From Acetatifactor sp. (GTDB taxonomy: Bacteria > Bacillota > Clostridia > Lachnospirales > Lachnospiraceae): a stretch of 34,462 nucleotides of DNA. The translations under genes were made by a program, and so were the position numbers. Positions 8,366 to 15,963 of the stretch are shown piece after piece. The DNA lies in NCBI GenBank assembly GCA_022511385.1, contig JAFLRN010000024.1, positions 1-34,462 of the forward strand. The letters run 5' to 3'. Below the pieces are notes generated by a model. That model was not told the DNA's origin. It did not search any database and saw only the letters and a list, made by a program, of their open reading frames with translations. Every line of letters begins with the position of its first letter. Positions within the stretch are counted from its first letter, which is position 1.

Positions 8366-8442
8366 TTGGCTCGGCGTTCCTTAGCTTGTGGCAGGGGCGT
8401 GAGGAAACTGTGACTGTGGCTTATATAAGGAGTAAAGAGATT

Positions 8443-9969
8443 ATGAAATATAAAAATCCCATTGTGAAGGGTTTTTATCCCGATCCCAGTGTCTGTGAGG
8501 CGGAGGGAAAATTTTATCTGGCATGCAGCTCTTTTCAGTTTTTTCCGGGAGTTCCCCTGTTTGAGAGCGAGGACCTTGTGAACTGGAAGCAGATTGGGCA
8601 TGTGCTCACAAGGGAGACCCAGGTAAAGCTGGAGAAGGTACCGTGTTCCGGCGGTGTGTTTGCACCTACGCTGCGGTATGATCGGGGGCGGTTTTACATG
8701 ACCACCAACAACAATACCACCCAGGAAAACTTTTATGTGTACACGGATGATATCTACGGCGAGTGGTCCGATCCCATCACGGTGGAGATGGACGGTATCG
8801 ACCCTTCCCTGTACTTTGAGGACGGCAGGGCCTACTACATGACAAACGGCACTGATGACAGAGGTGAGGGCGGCATTGTACAGTGCGAGATCGACATCGC
8901 CACTGGCAAAAAGCTGTCGGAGAGCCGTGTGATCTGGAAGGGTAGCGGCGGCAGGTATCTGGAGAGCCCCCACCTGTATAAGATTGGAGAATATTATTAT
9001 GTGATGGCGGCGGAGGGCGGCACGGAGTACGGTCATATGGTGACCTATGCCAGGTCAAGATCCCTGTGGGGACCCTTTGAGGACTATCCGTCAAATCCCG
9101 TGCTCACCAACCGCAACAAGGCGCCATATATCATTCAGGGTATTGGCCACGGCGACCTGATTCAGGATAATTATGGTAGCTGGCATATTCTATGCCTTGG
9201 ATTCCGCCAGATCCACATATGGCAGCCCTATCATCACCTGGGCAGGGAGGTGTTCCTGATGCCCGTGGAGTTTGGCGCGGACGGCTGGTTTGCCGCAGGA
9301 ACGGACGGTACCGCGCAGTGGGAATATGAAATGCCGGGTGAGGGCAGTCAGCAGGAGAGAAGGCTTCTTACCTTTGAAAACACATCCTGGGATAAGGAAT
9401 GGGTCTATCTGCGTCATCCCCGCAGGGAGAACTATGAACTGGGAGAGGGGAGACTTGTGCTGAAGGGCACGAATGTGACTCTGGAGGAGCGGGATACTCC
9501 CACTTTTCTGGGAATCCGTCAGACGGACTTTGACATGGACCTATCCGTCCAGGTCAGGCTTGAGGACCGGGAGAACGTGTGGGGTTCAGCGGAGCAGTAC
9601 GGCGGTGCGGGCATCACTATGTTCATGACCGAGGACGAGCACTATGACCTGGCAGTAAGAAAAAATCGGGACGGTTATGAAGCGGTACTGAAGCTTAATA
9701 TCGGCGGAGTCAAGCACGTGCAGAGCACAGTAAGGCTTTCCGGGAGCAGCGCAAAGCTTTTGGTGCATGCCGACAGCCTGCAATATCACTTTTATGTGTC
9801 GGAAGCAGGGGAGAAGAAGCTGCTGGGAAGAGCCTTTACCAAGTATCTGTCCAGTGAGGTGGCAGGAGGCTTCACCGGGGTCGTCATGGGCCTTTATGCC
9901 GTTGGCGGCCAGCAGGCGGAGTTTACGGACTTTGCCGTACAGTACGGAGAAGGGGAAGAAGGATTCTGA
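8443..9969 (+). CDS. Beta-xylosidase / alpha-L-arabinofuranosidase, GH43 family
   Basis: Inverting glycosidase acting on xylo- or arabinoxylo-oligosaccharides. It has 508 residues. The ATG at 8443 is chosen because AAGGAG lies 10 nt upstream and the protein begins MKYKNPIVKGFYPDPSV, exactly as family members do; a GTG at 8362 in the same frame would add 27 unrelated residues. The five-bladed propeller triad is visible: Asp14 (FYPDPS, base), Asp120 (GIDPSL, pKa modulator) and Glu174 (LESPHLYK, acid). From about residue 315 a concanavalin-like C-terminal domain (GH43_C2 type) follows. There is no signal peptide. Xylosidase against arabinofuranosidase activity cannot be separated from sequence alone. 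Confidence 0.93.
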   Translation: MKYKNPIVKGFYPDPSVCEAEGKFYLACSSFQFFPGVPLFESEDLVNWKQIGHVLTRETQVKLEKVPCSGGVFAPTLRYDRGRFYMTTNNNTTQENFYVYTDDIYGEWSDPITVEMDGIDPSLYFEDGRAYYMTNGTDDRGEGGIVQCEIDIATGKKLSESRVIWKGSGGRYLESPHLYKIGEYYYVMAAEGGTEYGHMVTYARSRSLWGPFEDYPSNPVLTNRNKAPYIIQGIGHGDLIQDNYGSWHILCLGFRQIHIWQPYHHLGREVFLMPVEFGADGWFAAGTDGTAQWEYEMPGEGSQQERRLLTFENTSWDKEWVYLRHPRRENYELGEGRLVLKGTNVTLEERDTPTFLGIRQTDFDMDLSVQVRLEDRENVWGSAEQYGGAGITMFMTEDEHYDLAVRKNRDGYEAVLKLNIGGVKHVQSTVRLSGSSAKLLVHADSLQYHFYVSEAGEKKLLGRAFTKYLSSEVAGGFTGVVMGLYAVGGQQAEFTDFAVQYGEGEEGF

Positions 9970-10011
9970 TCACAGAGAACTACTTATAGCATGAAAGAAG
10001 CAAAAATGCAG

Positions 10012-10043
10012 CAGGGAGTGGATGCGTCCGCATCGACTCCCTG
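10012..10043 (+). terminator. Terminator-like hairpin after GH43
   Basis: CAGGGAGTGGATGC pairs with GCATCGACTCCCTG (13 of 14 positions) around a 4-nt loop. The following sequence is A/T-rich with a broken T run (about 10051-10064), so it is a plausible but not ideal terminator. Confidence 0.6.
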
Positions 10044-10068
10044 AATTACGTTATTTTACCTTTTGGAC

Positions 10069-10089
10069 GCGCAAACATACCTCTTGCGC
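10069..10089. promoter_or_regulatory. Inverted repeat, possible operator of the LytTR operon
   Basis: GCGCAA (10069-10074) and TTGCGC (10084-10089) form a 6-bp inverted repeat with a 9-bp spacer, ending 8 bp before the -35. The position suits an activator or autoregulator, possibly the LytTR protein encoded downstream, although LytTR sites are more often direct repeats. Confidence 0.35.
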
Positions 10090-10097
10090 AACAGCTA

Positions 10098-10125
10098 TTT
10101 ACAGAAATTCAAAATACGCTATACT
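10098..10125 (+). promoter_or_regulatory. Promoter of the LytTR-LiaF-like operon
   Basis: The -35 TTTACA (10098-10103), a 16-nt spacer and the -10 TATACT (10120-10125) stand 43 nt before the LytTR ATG. Confidence 0.65.
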
Positions 10126-10167
10126 GGGATTGTAAGCAAACGTAAAACGGCGCTGGAGGAAAACGCC

Positions 10168-10629
10168 ATGAAGGTCAAGATTGAGATTGAGGAAGGGCTG
10201 GAGGAAGAAGAGGTTGTCATCCGATGCGGCAGCTTAAACGACTCCGTGGTCAGTCTCCAAAACTTCATATCGAAGCAGAACAACGGAAAGCGGTATCTGG
10301 CGTTGACTGCCGGGGAGACGGAATATTATGTTCCTCTGGAGGATATCTATTTCTTTGAGACGGAGGGGCGGGAGATACGGGCTCACACGGCGGAACAGAT
10401 TTTTGTCTGCAGCTACAGGCTCTATGAGCTGGAGGAGCTTCTTCCGGGAAGCTTCATGAGGATATCGAAATCCACCATTGCCAATCTGGACCATATTTAT
10501 TCCATCACAAGGAACCTGACGGCTTCCAGCGAGGTGGAGTTTGTGGGCAGCAAAAAGAAGGCGCTGGTATCAAGGAGCTATTATAAGGCTCTGGTGGAAC
10601 GGCTGAACGTTAAGAAACTGGGATTGTAA
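10168..10629 (+). CDS. LytTR-domain DNA-binding regulator (no receiver domain)
   Basis: A 153-residue transcription regulator made of a short acidic N-terminal part (MKVKIEIEEGLEEEE...) and a LytTR DNA-binding domain over about residues 50-150. Typical LytTR features are PLEDIYFFETEGREIRAHT, the segment ELEELLPGSFMRISKSTIANLDHI and the closing SRSYYKALVERL. There is no response-regulator receiver domain, so it is not a classical two-component partner. The start at 10168 is supported by GGAGGA 7 nt upstream; the frame is open 35 codons further upstream but that overlaps the promoter. A LiaF-like membrane protein gene follows 48 bp downstream. Such LytTR plus membrane-protein pairs commonly form a module where the membrane protein holds the regulator in check; that role is inferred. 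Confidence 0.88.
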   Translation: MKVKIEIEEGLEEEEVVIRCGSLNDSVVSLQNFISKQNNGKRYLALTAGETEYYVPLEDIYFFETEGREIRAHTAEQIFVCSYRLYELEELLPGSFMRISKSTIANLDHIYSITRNLTASSEVEFVGSKKKALVSRSYYKALVERLNVKKLGL

Positions 10630-10677
10630 ACAGCATTATCAATCAAAAGCGCTCGTGGAGCGGGAAAGGGGTAAAAT

Positions 10678-11421
10678 ATGTGGAGAGTAGAATTTGGATC
10701 AAAAAGGAGAACAAAGATCATGTGGGGCCTGCTTCTGCTGCTGGTTGCAGCGGCACTGGTGGTCAGCAAGCTCGGTTACCTGGAGGGGATCGGTATCTGG
10801 ACGGTCCTGTTCACAATAGGTCTGCTATGCTTTGTGGTAGACGGCATTTTCAGAAGGAGCTTTGGGGAAATCTTGTTTGCCATTGCCTTCTTCATCATCA
10901 TAAACGATGAACTGTTGGGACTGGAGGAGATCACGCCATGGCCGGTGCTGGGGGCGGCGCTTCTAGGAACCATAGGCCTGCGGCTGCTGTTTCCGAAATT
11001 CAGCAGGAAACCTAAGCTTGTGAGTGTCAAGATGAATGGCAAGGAGGTGAATGGGGACAATAAGCAGCCGGTATTTGAGGAAACCTGGGACGGAAGCAGT
11101 GTTTCTTATGAGAATGCTTTCGGCGAGGCAGTGAAATATCTGTCGGGAGAGATCAGCCATGTCAGCACGGACAATGCCTTTGGTTCCCTGAAGATCTATT
11201 TTTCCAATGCTGTCTTAAGGGGAGGTTCTGCGACGGTGGATGTGGACAACGCCTTCGGCAGCACCGTGCTTTTTGTACCCGCCAGCTGGAAGGTGGTAGT
11301 GAGCACGGACAATGCCTTTGGCTCCACAAAAGAACAGGGACATTGTAATCCAGACGGGGAAAATGTGCTCTATATCAGGGGTGACATCAGCTTCGGCAGC
11401 CTGATTGTTTCATATGTTTAG
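10678..11421 (+). CDS. LiaF-like membrane protein with repeated DNAFGS motifs
   Basis: 247 residues. Four hydrophobic segments (about 14-30, 36-55, 62-76 and 86-105) form a LiaF-type transmembrane domain, followed by a soluble C-terminal part of about 135 residues. That part carries five spaced copies of an N/S-A/x-FG motif: ENAFGE (145-150), DNAFGS (165-170), DNAFGS (190-195), DNAFGS (211-216) and ISFGS (237-241). These imply a regular beta-repeat structure like the C-terminal domain of LiaF/DUF4097-type proteins. GGAAAGGGG precedes the ATG at 10678. It probably senses envelope stress or restrains the LytTR regulator encoded 48 bp upstream. The membrane domain and repeats are seen directly; the signalling role is inferred from family context. 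Confidence 0.82.
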   Translation: MWRVEFGSKRRTKIMWGLLLLLVAAALVVSKLGYLEGIGIWTVLFTIGLLCFVVDGIFRRSFGEILFAIAFFIIINDELLGLEEITPWPVLGAALLGTIGLRLLFPKFSRKPKLVSVKMNGKEVNGDNKQPVFEETWDGSSVSYENAFGEAVKYLSGEISHVSTDNAFGSLKIYFSNAVLRGGSATVDVDNAFGSTVLFVPASWKVVVSTDNAFGSTKEQGHCNPDGENVLYIRGDISFGSLIVSYV

Positions 11422-11442
11422 TTGATTGTTTGGTTGATCAGG

Positions 11443-11468
11443 GAAGGGCTCAAAAGCCCTTCTCTTTC
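11443..11468. terminator. Bidirectional terminator between convergent genes
   Basis: GAAGGGCT (11443-11450) and AGCCCTTC (11455-11462) form a perfect 8-bp stem with a CAAA loop, followed by TCTTTC on the + strand. It separates the LiaF-like gene from the convergent lipase gene and overlaps the last codons of the lipase. Confidence 0.75.
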
Positions 11469-12808
11469 AGTTCATGCACTAGCTGCACATAAAATTCCCT
11501 GACGTCAAAGTCGGGAATGTTCTCCCGGTTCAAGTCGATCATGTCTCCGTGGGAAATGCCACGGGAGCCTTCCGCAGTAAGGAATTGGTAATTTTCTCCC
11601 CAGGGGAAGGAGGTTTCGTCCACAAGTCCGTCGTTGGGACCGGAGAAATGGCGGGCCAGAAGGTAGGTGAAATTTAACGGAAACTGGCCGCTGCCGGCGG
11701 TTTTCAGCTTGGTGCCGACGCTCTGGTAGTATACACCGGGAACATCGGGAGTTCTTTCATTGAATTCGCTGCAGGCGGTGGCGGTCAGATCCTTTACCGA
11801 TCCCAGAAAATCCGGGTTTGGATCCCCAAGCTTGCGCAAAGCTCCATTGTACAGCTTAGCCAGGCGTTGCTGTTCGCGTTTTGGAACCTTTGAAAGCAGA
11901 TAATCCGCAAATTCGCAGCCCCTGTGGGGTGTACTCACCGTGGTCAGGGAGGCAACATGTTCCGCTACGCCAGGCAGCTGAAGGGCTGCCCTGGTGTCAA
12001 GACCGCCCTTGGAATGGCCGATCACGTTCACCTTCTCGCAGCCGGTTTCTTTCACTAGCTGAAGAATCCGGTCCGCAATCTCCTGGGCGCTGTCCGCCAC
12101 GGATGCTGCCGACTGATGATTGCCATAGTATATTTTGGCGCCGTTCTGCTCCAGATCCCTGGGAATACGTCCCCAGTAGTTAAAATAGCGAAAATCCCGG
12201 AAAAATACACCATGCACCATCAGAATGGGATATTTCGTGGCGCAGAGCTTGTCATCCTTTCGGGCTTCATTGCGAAGGATACGCATATTTTCAAATGCAA
12301 CCTCACGGTAGACGGTGCGCAGAATGATCCCGAGAGCTACCAGGTTGGCGATAGGAATCATGCCGCAGATAATGCCAATGGCACGGATCTTAATACCCAA
12401 CTGCTCTGAGGAGACATAGACCCTTATGATACCGTTCCAGAACACCACAGCCTCCAACAGAATGGCCAGCAGGGAGTTTATGACCCAGAAGGAAGGAGCC
12501 TCAAGGGGAGTTGCCGGGGGAACAAGTCCCAGACAGCCGCCCACAAAGAAGCAGATGGACAGGGCGGAGGAAGCAAGGAACATTACCAACAGCTGCCAAC
12601 CGGATGCGCAGTTTTTCAGCCTGGCCGTCACCGGACGCAAGGGAGAGAACACAGGAGCGACATTCACCCACACAAACAGCGGCAATATGACCGGTGCCAG
12701 GTTCCACAGCCTGTAAAAGATGTAGGTATTTGCCGACAGGAAGATTACGGCAGTATATAAAAGGATATTAAGAAATTTCACGATTACTGTAAAAGGTTTT
12801 GACTTCAT
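11450..12808 (-). CDS. Membrane-anchored alpha/beta-hydrolase lipase
   Basis: 452 residues: an N-terminal membrane part with about five hydrophobic segments (roughly 7-27, 36-55, 71-95, 107-130 and 141-164), then a cytoplasmic or surface lipase domain from about residue 190. The lipase part begins with YPILMVHG (oxyanion strand). The nucleophile elbow is GHSKGG with Ser266, and the likely acid and base are Asp393 (GPNDGLVDE) and His420 (SHGDMIDL), matching triacylglycerol-lipase-like proteins. The start is placed at 12808 because GGGAGG lies 8 nt before this ATG; an upstream ATG at 12832 has no site. It is transcribed divergently from the DUF3267 gene. The fusion of a multi-pass membrane domain to a lipase suggests action on membrane or wall lipids, but the substrate is unknown. 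Confidence 0.85.
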   Translation of the reverse strand: MKSKPFTVIVKFLNILLYTAVIFLSANTYIFYRLWNLAPVILPLFVWVNVAPVFSPLRPVTARLKNCASGWQLLVMFLASSALSICFFVGGCLGLVPPATPLEAPSFWVINSLLAILLEAVVFWNGIIRVYVSSEQLGIKIRAIGIICGMIPIANLVALGIILRTVYREVAFENMRILRNEARKDDKLCATKYPILMVHGVFFRDFRYFNYWGRIPRDLEQNGAKIYYGNHQSAASVADSAQEIADRILQLVKETGCEKVNVIGHSKGGLDTRAALQLPGVAEHVASLTTVSTPHRGCEFADYLLSKVPKREQQRLAKLYNGALRKLGDPNPDFLGSVKDLTATACSEFNERTPDVPGVYYQSVGTKLKTAGSGQFPLNFTYLLARHFSGPNDGLVDETSFPWGENYQFLTAEGSRGISHGDMIDLNRENIPDFDVREFYVQLVHELKEKGF

Positions 12809-12834
12809 GTAAGTATCCTCCCTACTGTTCATTT

Positions 12835-12840
12835 ATTATA
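12835..12840 (-). promoter_or_regulatory. -10 element for the lipase gene
   Basis: On the - strand this reads TATAAT, 26 nt before the lipase ATG. The -35 at 17-bp spacing is weak (TTTCCA on the - strand, near 12858-12863) and lies in the 5' leader of the divergent gene, so the two transcription starts may interfere. Confidence 0.4.
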
Positions 12841-12881
12841 GCGCAATGGCAGGGGAATGGAAAGATAAGATGGAGGATTTG

Positions 12882-13451
12882 ATGAAAACATATGAAAGGG
12901 TTTTGCCCGAAGGCTATGATAAAGTAAAGATCATTAATTCCCAAGACAGAAGAGACAATATTATTGAGATGATCTGTATTTTCTCTCCCAGCTTATTGAT
13001 TCTTATCTTTGGGATTTTATTTATAAAGGTTACTATTGTACAATGGCTGACGCTGCTTTTGCTGATCCCCTTAATCCCTGCTTATATTATACTGCACGAA
13101 CTTGTCCATGGGATAATATATTTGACTCTTACAGGACAGAAATTTAAAATTGGTAGAGACGGTAATGGGGATTTCTACTGCATTTTGCCTCGGATATACG
13201 TCTATTATAAAACACAACTGCTTTGCGCTGCTGCGCCCCTGACTTTCTTTACGATTACGTTATTGTCAGGGACGGTGATTGCTGTTATAAATGGCAGTTG
13301 TGTGTTTATTGTGCTGTCGGGTCTAATGGCATTTCATTTTTTTGCGTGCAGGAGTGACATGTACCTAATAAAAGAGCTTTTAAAAATAAGAGACTCTCAA
13401 CTCTTGATAGGCGAAGACGAGGACGGAAACAATATCGTGTTTAAACTGTAG
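12882..13451 (+). CDS. DUF3267-type membrane metalloprotease-like protein
   Basis: 189 residues with four hydrophobic segments (about 33-50, 54-72, 115-135 and 139-156). The motif LHELVHG puts a zinc-binding HExxH (His72, Glu73, His76) at the end of the second segment, and CRSDMY (Asp159) supplies a candidate third ligand, as in DUF3267/site-2-protease-like families. The start at 12882 is preferred because GGAGG sits 5 nt upstream; an in-frame ATG at 12846 has no comparable site. The coding sequence is noticeably A+T-richer than rimP downstream. The substrate is unknown; intramembrane proteolysis is a family-level inference. The end overlaps a 15-bp tandem duplication. Confidence 0.72.
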   Translation: MKTYERVLPEGYDKVKIINSQDRRDNIIEMICIFSPSLLILIFGILFIKVTIVQWLTLLLLIPLIPAYIILHELVHGIIYLTLTGQKFKIGRDGNGDFYCILPRIYVYYKTQLLCAAAPLTFFTITLLSGTVIAVINGSCVFIVLSGLMAFHFFACRSDMYLIKELLKIRDSQLLIGEDEDGNNIVFKL

Positions 13452-13469
13452 ATAGTTAAACTGTAGATA
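13441..13469 (+). repeat. 15-bp tandem duplication spanning a stop codon
   Basis: TTAAACTGTAGATA occurs at 13441-13454 and again at 13456-13469, separated by one base. The first copy contains the TAG stop of the DUF3267 gene; the second would supply a second in-phase TAG. Confidence 0.9.
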
Positions 13470-13483
13470 CTTGAAAAAAACTG

Positions 13484-13512
13484 TTGACATTTCCCATTAT
13501 TGGTACTATACT
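13484..13512 (+). promoter_or_regulatory. Main promoter of the rimP-nusA-infB operon
   Basis: A consensus -35 TTGACA (13484-13489), a 17-nt spacer and the -10 TATACT (13507-13512) lie about 110 nt before rimP. No other strong promoter is evident before infB. Confidence 0.88.
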
Positions 13513-13540
13513 AGGCAGTGTAAATGATGATTTTAAGATG

Positions 13541-13566
13541 AGAGTGGCTGATGCCACTCTTTCTTG
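13541..13566 (+). terminator. Hairpin in the rimP leader, possible attenuator
   Basis: AGAGTGGC (13541-13548) and GCCACTCT (13553-13560) pair perfectly around TGAT, followed by TTCTTG. It lies about 22 nt after the predicted transcription start and before the rimP ATG, so it is either a weak terminator used for attenuation or a 5'-stabilising hairpin. Confidence 0.5.
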
Positions 13567-13623
13567 ATGTATGGAAGATAAGTGGACGAATGAAGAGCGG
13601 AAAGAACATTAAGGAGGCGGAGA

Positions 13624-14088
13624 ATGTCCAGGAGAGAGGATTATGAGAGACGGACGGAGGAGCTGCTTGAGCCTATCGCAGCGGCAAATGGCGTCTCCAT
13701 CTACGATGTGGAATATGTAAAGGAGGGCAGTGACTATTACCTGAGAGCCTACATCGACAAGCCGGGGGGCGTCAACATTCAGGACTGTGAGAACGTGAGC
13801 CGTGCCCTGTCGGAGGAACTGGACCGGGTGGATCCCATCCCGGATGCCTATATTTTGGAGGTCAGCAGCCCGGGACTTGGAAGGACTCTAAAGAAGGATA
13901 AGCATCTTCAGGCCAGCATCGGCCAGGAGGTGGAACTCAAACTTTTTAAGCCCATTGACAAATGCAAAGAATATTCGGGAATACTGGAGCGTTTCGACGC
14001 TGATAGCATCGTCATCCGGGAAGGAGAGTCCGAGAGGAGCTTCGCCCGGAGCGATATTGCACTGATCCGGCTGGCGCTGGATTTTTAG
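13624..14088 (+). CDS. rimP: Ribosome maturation factor RimP
   Basis: Cytoplasmic factor needed for 30S subunit maturation. It has 154 residues, the usual length. The N-terminal alpha/beta domain shows GVSIYDVEYVKEG and YLRAYIDKPGGV, with DCENVSRALSEELD and YILEVSSPGLGRTL as strong family signatures. The C-terminal Sm-like beta-barrel follows from about residue 90. AGGAGGCGGAGA precedes the ATG. It is the first gene of the rimP-nusA-rnpM-ylxQ-infB operon, with nusA 51 bp downstream. Confidence 0.96.
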   Translation: MSRREDYERRTEELLEPIAAANGVSIYDVEYVKEGSDYYLRAYIDKPGGVNIQDCENVSRALSEELDRVDPIPDAYILEVSSPGLGRTLKKDKHLQASIGQEVELKLFKPIDKCKEYSGILERFDADSIVIREGESERSFARSDIALIRLALDF

Positions 14089-14139
14089 AAAAGAAACGAA
14101 TTAACATAAGCATGGCGGAAAGCCGGAATGGAGGAAATG

Positions 14140-15327
14140 ATGAACAAGGAATTGATGGAAGCACTGGATATCCTGGAGAAGGAGAAGGAGATCAGCAAAG
14201 AGACACTCTTTGAGGCTATAGAGAACTCGCTGTTGACCGCATGCAAAAACCACTTTGGCAAGTCGGACAACGTGCATGTGGAGATCGATCGGGAAACCTG
14301 TGACTTCCTGGTGTATGCGGAGAAAGAAGTGGTTGAGACTGCAGAGGATGTGGAGGACGACTGCACCCAGATCCCGTTGGATGCGGCCAGGGAGATTTCC
14401 TCCAAGGCAAAGGTGGGCGACATGCTTCACGTGGAGATCAAGTCCAAGGAGTTCGGACGTATTGCCACCCAGAATGCCAAGAATGTGATCCTGCAGAAAA
14501 TCCGCGAGGAAGAGCGCAGCGTTATCTATAATCAGTATTTTGAGAAGGAGAAGGATGTTGTTACCGGCGTGGTACAGCGCTATATGGGCAATAACATCAG
14601 CATCAACCTTGGTAAGGCCGATGCTTTGCTCAGTGAGAGCGAGCAGGTAAGGAGTGAGGTGTTCCGTCCTACGGAGCGCATCAAGGTGTACATCCTGGAG
14701 GTGAAGAATACGCCGAAAGGACCTCGCATCAGCGTGAGCCGCACCCATCCTGAACTTGTGAAGAGGCTGTTTGAGTCCGAGGTCACCGAGATCAAGGACG
14801 GCACCGTGGAGATCAGGAGCATTGCACGTGAGGCGGGCAGCCGGACCAAAATTGCCGTTTGGAGCAACAATCCCAATGTGGACGCAGTGGGCGCCTGTGT
14901 GGGAATGAACGGCGCCAGGGTGAACGCTATTGTGGAAGAATTGAGAGGCGAGAAGATTGACATAGTCAACTGGGATGACAATCCCGGAAATCTGATCCAG
15001 AACGCCCTGTCCCCTGCCAAGATCGTGGCAGTGTTCGCAGATCCCGACGAGAAGACGGCCAAGGTTGTGGTTCCCGACTATCAGCTGTCTCTGGCCATCG
15101 GTAAGGAGGGACAGAACGCTAGACTGGCTGCAAGGCTTACCGGCTATAAGATCGATATCAAATCGGAGACCCAGGCCAAGGACGCTCCCGGCTTCCGTTA
15201 TGAGGACTATATGGACGACTATGAGGACGAGGAATACGAGGAGTACGAGGAGGATGCCTACGAGGAAGGCGGCTATGAAGAGGGCGAATATACCGAGCAG
15301 TATGACGACGCCCCCGTTGAGGAGTAA
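14140..15327 (+). CDS. nusA: Transcription termination/antitermination factor NusA
   Basis: RNA-polymerase-associated factor controlling pausing, termination and antitermination. The start is set at 14140 (MNKELMEALDILEKEK) because GGAGGA overlaps the upstream in-frame ATG at 14128 and is correctly spaced for 14140, and because family members begin MNKE. The N-terminal polymerase-binding domain is about 1-125, the S1 domain about 135-200, and tandem KH domains about 230-345 (GACVGMNGARVNAIVEELRGE; AIGKEGQNARLAARLTG). There are no proteobacterial acidic repeats; instead the last 40 or so residues form a very acidic, tyrosine-rich tail (DEEYEEYEEDAYEEGGYEEG). 395 residues. Confidence 0.96.
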   Translation: MNKELMEALDILEKEKEISKETLFEAIENSLLTACKNHFGKSDNVHVEIDRETCDFLVYAEKEVVETAEDVEDDCTQIPLDAAREISSKAKVGDMLHVEIKSKEFGRIATQNAKNVILQKIREEERSVIYNQYFEKEKDVVTGVVQRYMGNNISINLGKADALLSESEQVRSEVFRPTERIKVYILEVKNTPKGPRISVSRTHPELVKRLFESEVTEIKDGTVEIRSIAREAGSRTKIAVWSNNPNVDAVGACVGMNGARVNAIVEELRGEKIDIVNWDDNPGNLIQNALSPAKIVAVFADPDEKTAKVVVPDYQLSLAIGKEGQNARLAARLTGYKIDIKSETQAKDAPGFRYEDYMDDYEDEEYEEYEEDAYEEGGYEEGEYTEQYDDAPVEE

Positions 15328-15335
15328 GGAGACAT

Positions 15336-15608
15336 ATGGCAAAAAAGATTCCTTTACGGCAGTGTGTTGGCTGCGGTGAAATGAAAGGGAAGAAGGACAT
15401 GATGCGCGTCCTGAAAACAGTCGAAGACGAGATTTGTCTTGATGTTACCGGCAAGAAGAATGGCAGGGGCGCATATGTTTGTAGAAGCAGGGAATGTCTG
15501 AAACAGGCTAGGAAAAACAAGGGACTGGAGCGCTCATTTAAAATGAGCATTCCGGGCGAGGTGTATGACAGCCTGGAGAAGGAGTTTGAAAATCTTGAAG
15601 CAGAATAA
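15336..15608 (+). CDS. rnpM: YlxR/RnpM family RNA-binding protein
   Basis: A 90-residue basic protein of the YlxR (DUF448) family, described in Firmicutes as an RNase P modulator. It shows RQCVGCGE near the N-terminus and GRGAYVCRSRECL in the middle, both diagnostic. AAGGAGA precedes the ATG by 6 nt, and it begins 8 bp after nusA. Its end overlaps the start of ylxQ, implying translational coupling. Confidence 0.95.
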   Translation: MAKKIPLRQCVGCGEMKGKKDMMRVLKTVEDEICLDVTGKKNGRGAYVCRSRECLKQARKNKGLERSFKMSIPGEVYDSLEKEFENLEAE

Positions 15609-15963
15609 GGTTTATTCGCTTTTAGGCATTGCTATGAGAGGGCGCAATCTGGTCAGCGGCGAGTTTCAGACCATGGAGGCCATCAAAAAAGGATCCGCCA
15701 TGCTGGTGATCATTGCGGAGGATGCGTCTGACAATACCACCAAGCAGTTTACCGATAAGAGCACCTTTTACGAGGTCCCAGTGTTTCGATATGGAACGAA
15801 GGAGGAGCTGGGAAGGGCCATCGGGAAGGACTTGCGGTCATCCGTCGGCGTATGCGATGCAGGATTAGCGGATGCGATCATCAAACAACTGGAAGAGGAA
15901 CAAAAGGAAGGAGCCGCTGACGGCAGAAATGGAGGAAGGCATGGCGAAAATAAAGGTACATGA
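15595..15963 (+). CDS. ylxQ: L7Ae-family ribosomal-like protein YlxQ
   Basis: 122-residue K-turn RNA-binding protein of the L7Ae/L30e/S12e/Gadd45 family (PF01248). The signatures are [36 protein letters not shown] and a C-terminal [14 protein letters not shown]. The most likely start is TTG at 15595, with AAGGAG 10 nt upstream; this aligns with the family N-terminus. An ATG at 15565 in the same frame would add ten residues. It overlaps rnpM by 14 bp and infB by 23 bp. Its last 20 residues ([13 protein letters not shown]...) are low-complexity and largely reflect the overlap with the infB leader. Confidence 0.88.
   Translation: MKQNKVYSLLGIAMRGRNLVSGEFQTMEAIKKGSAMLVIIAEDASDNTTKQFTDKSTFYEVPVFRYGTKEELGRAIGKDLRSSVGVCDAGLADAIIKQLEEEQKEGAADGRNGGRHGENKGT

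Noticed and set aside
14101..15342. 413-codon open frame on the - strand opposite nusA
   Set aside because: A reverse image of nusA's biased codon use; no start signal or domain. The same holds for long - strand frames at 30228-31268 (pnp) and 31635-32699 (tldD).
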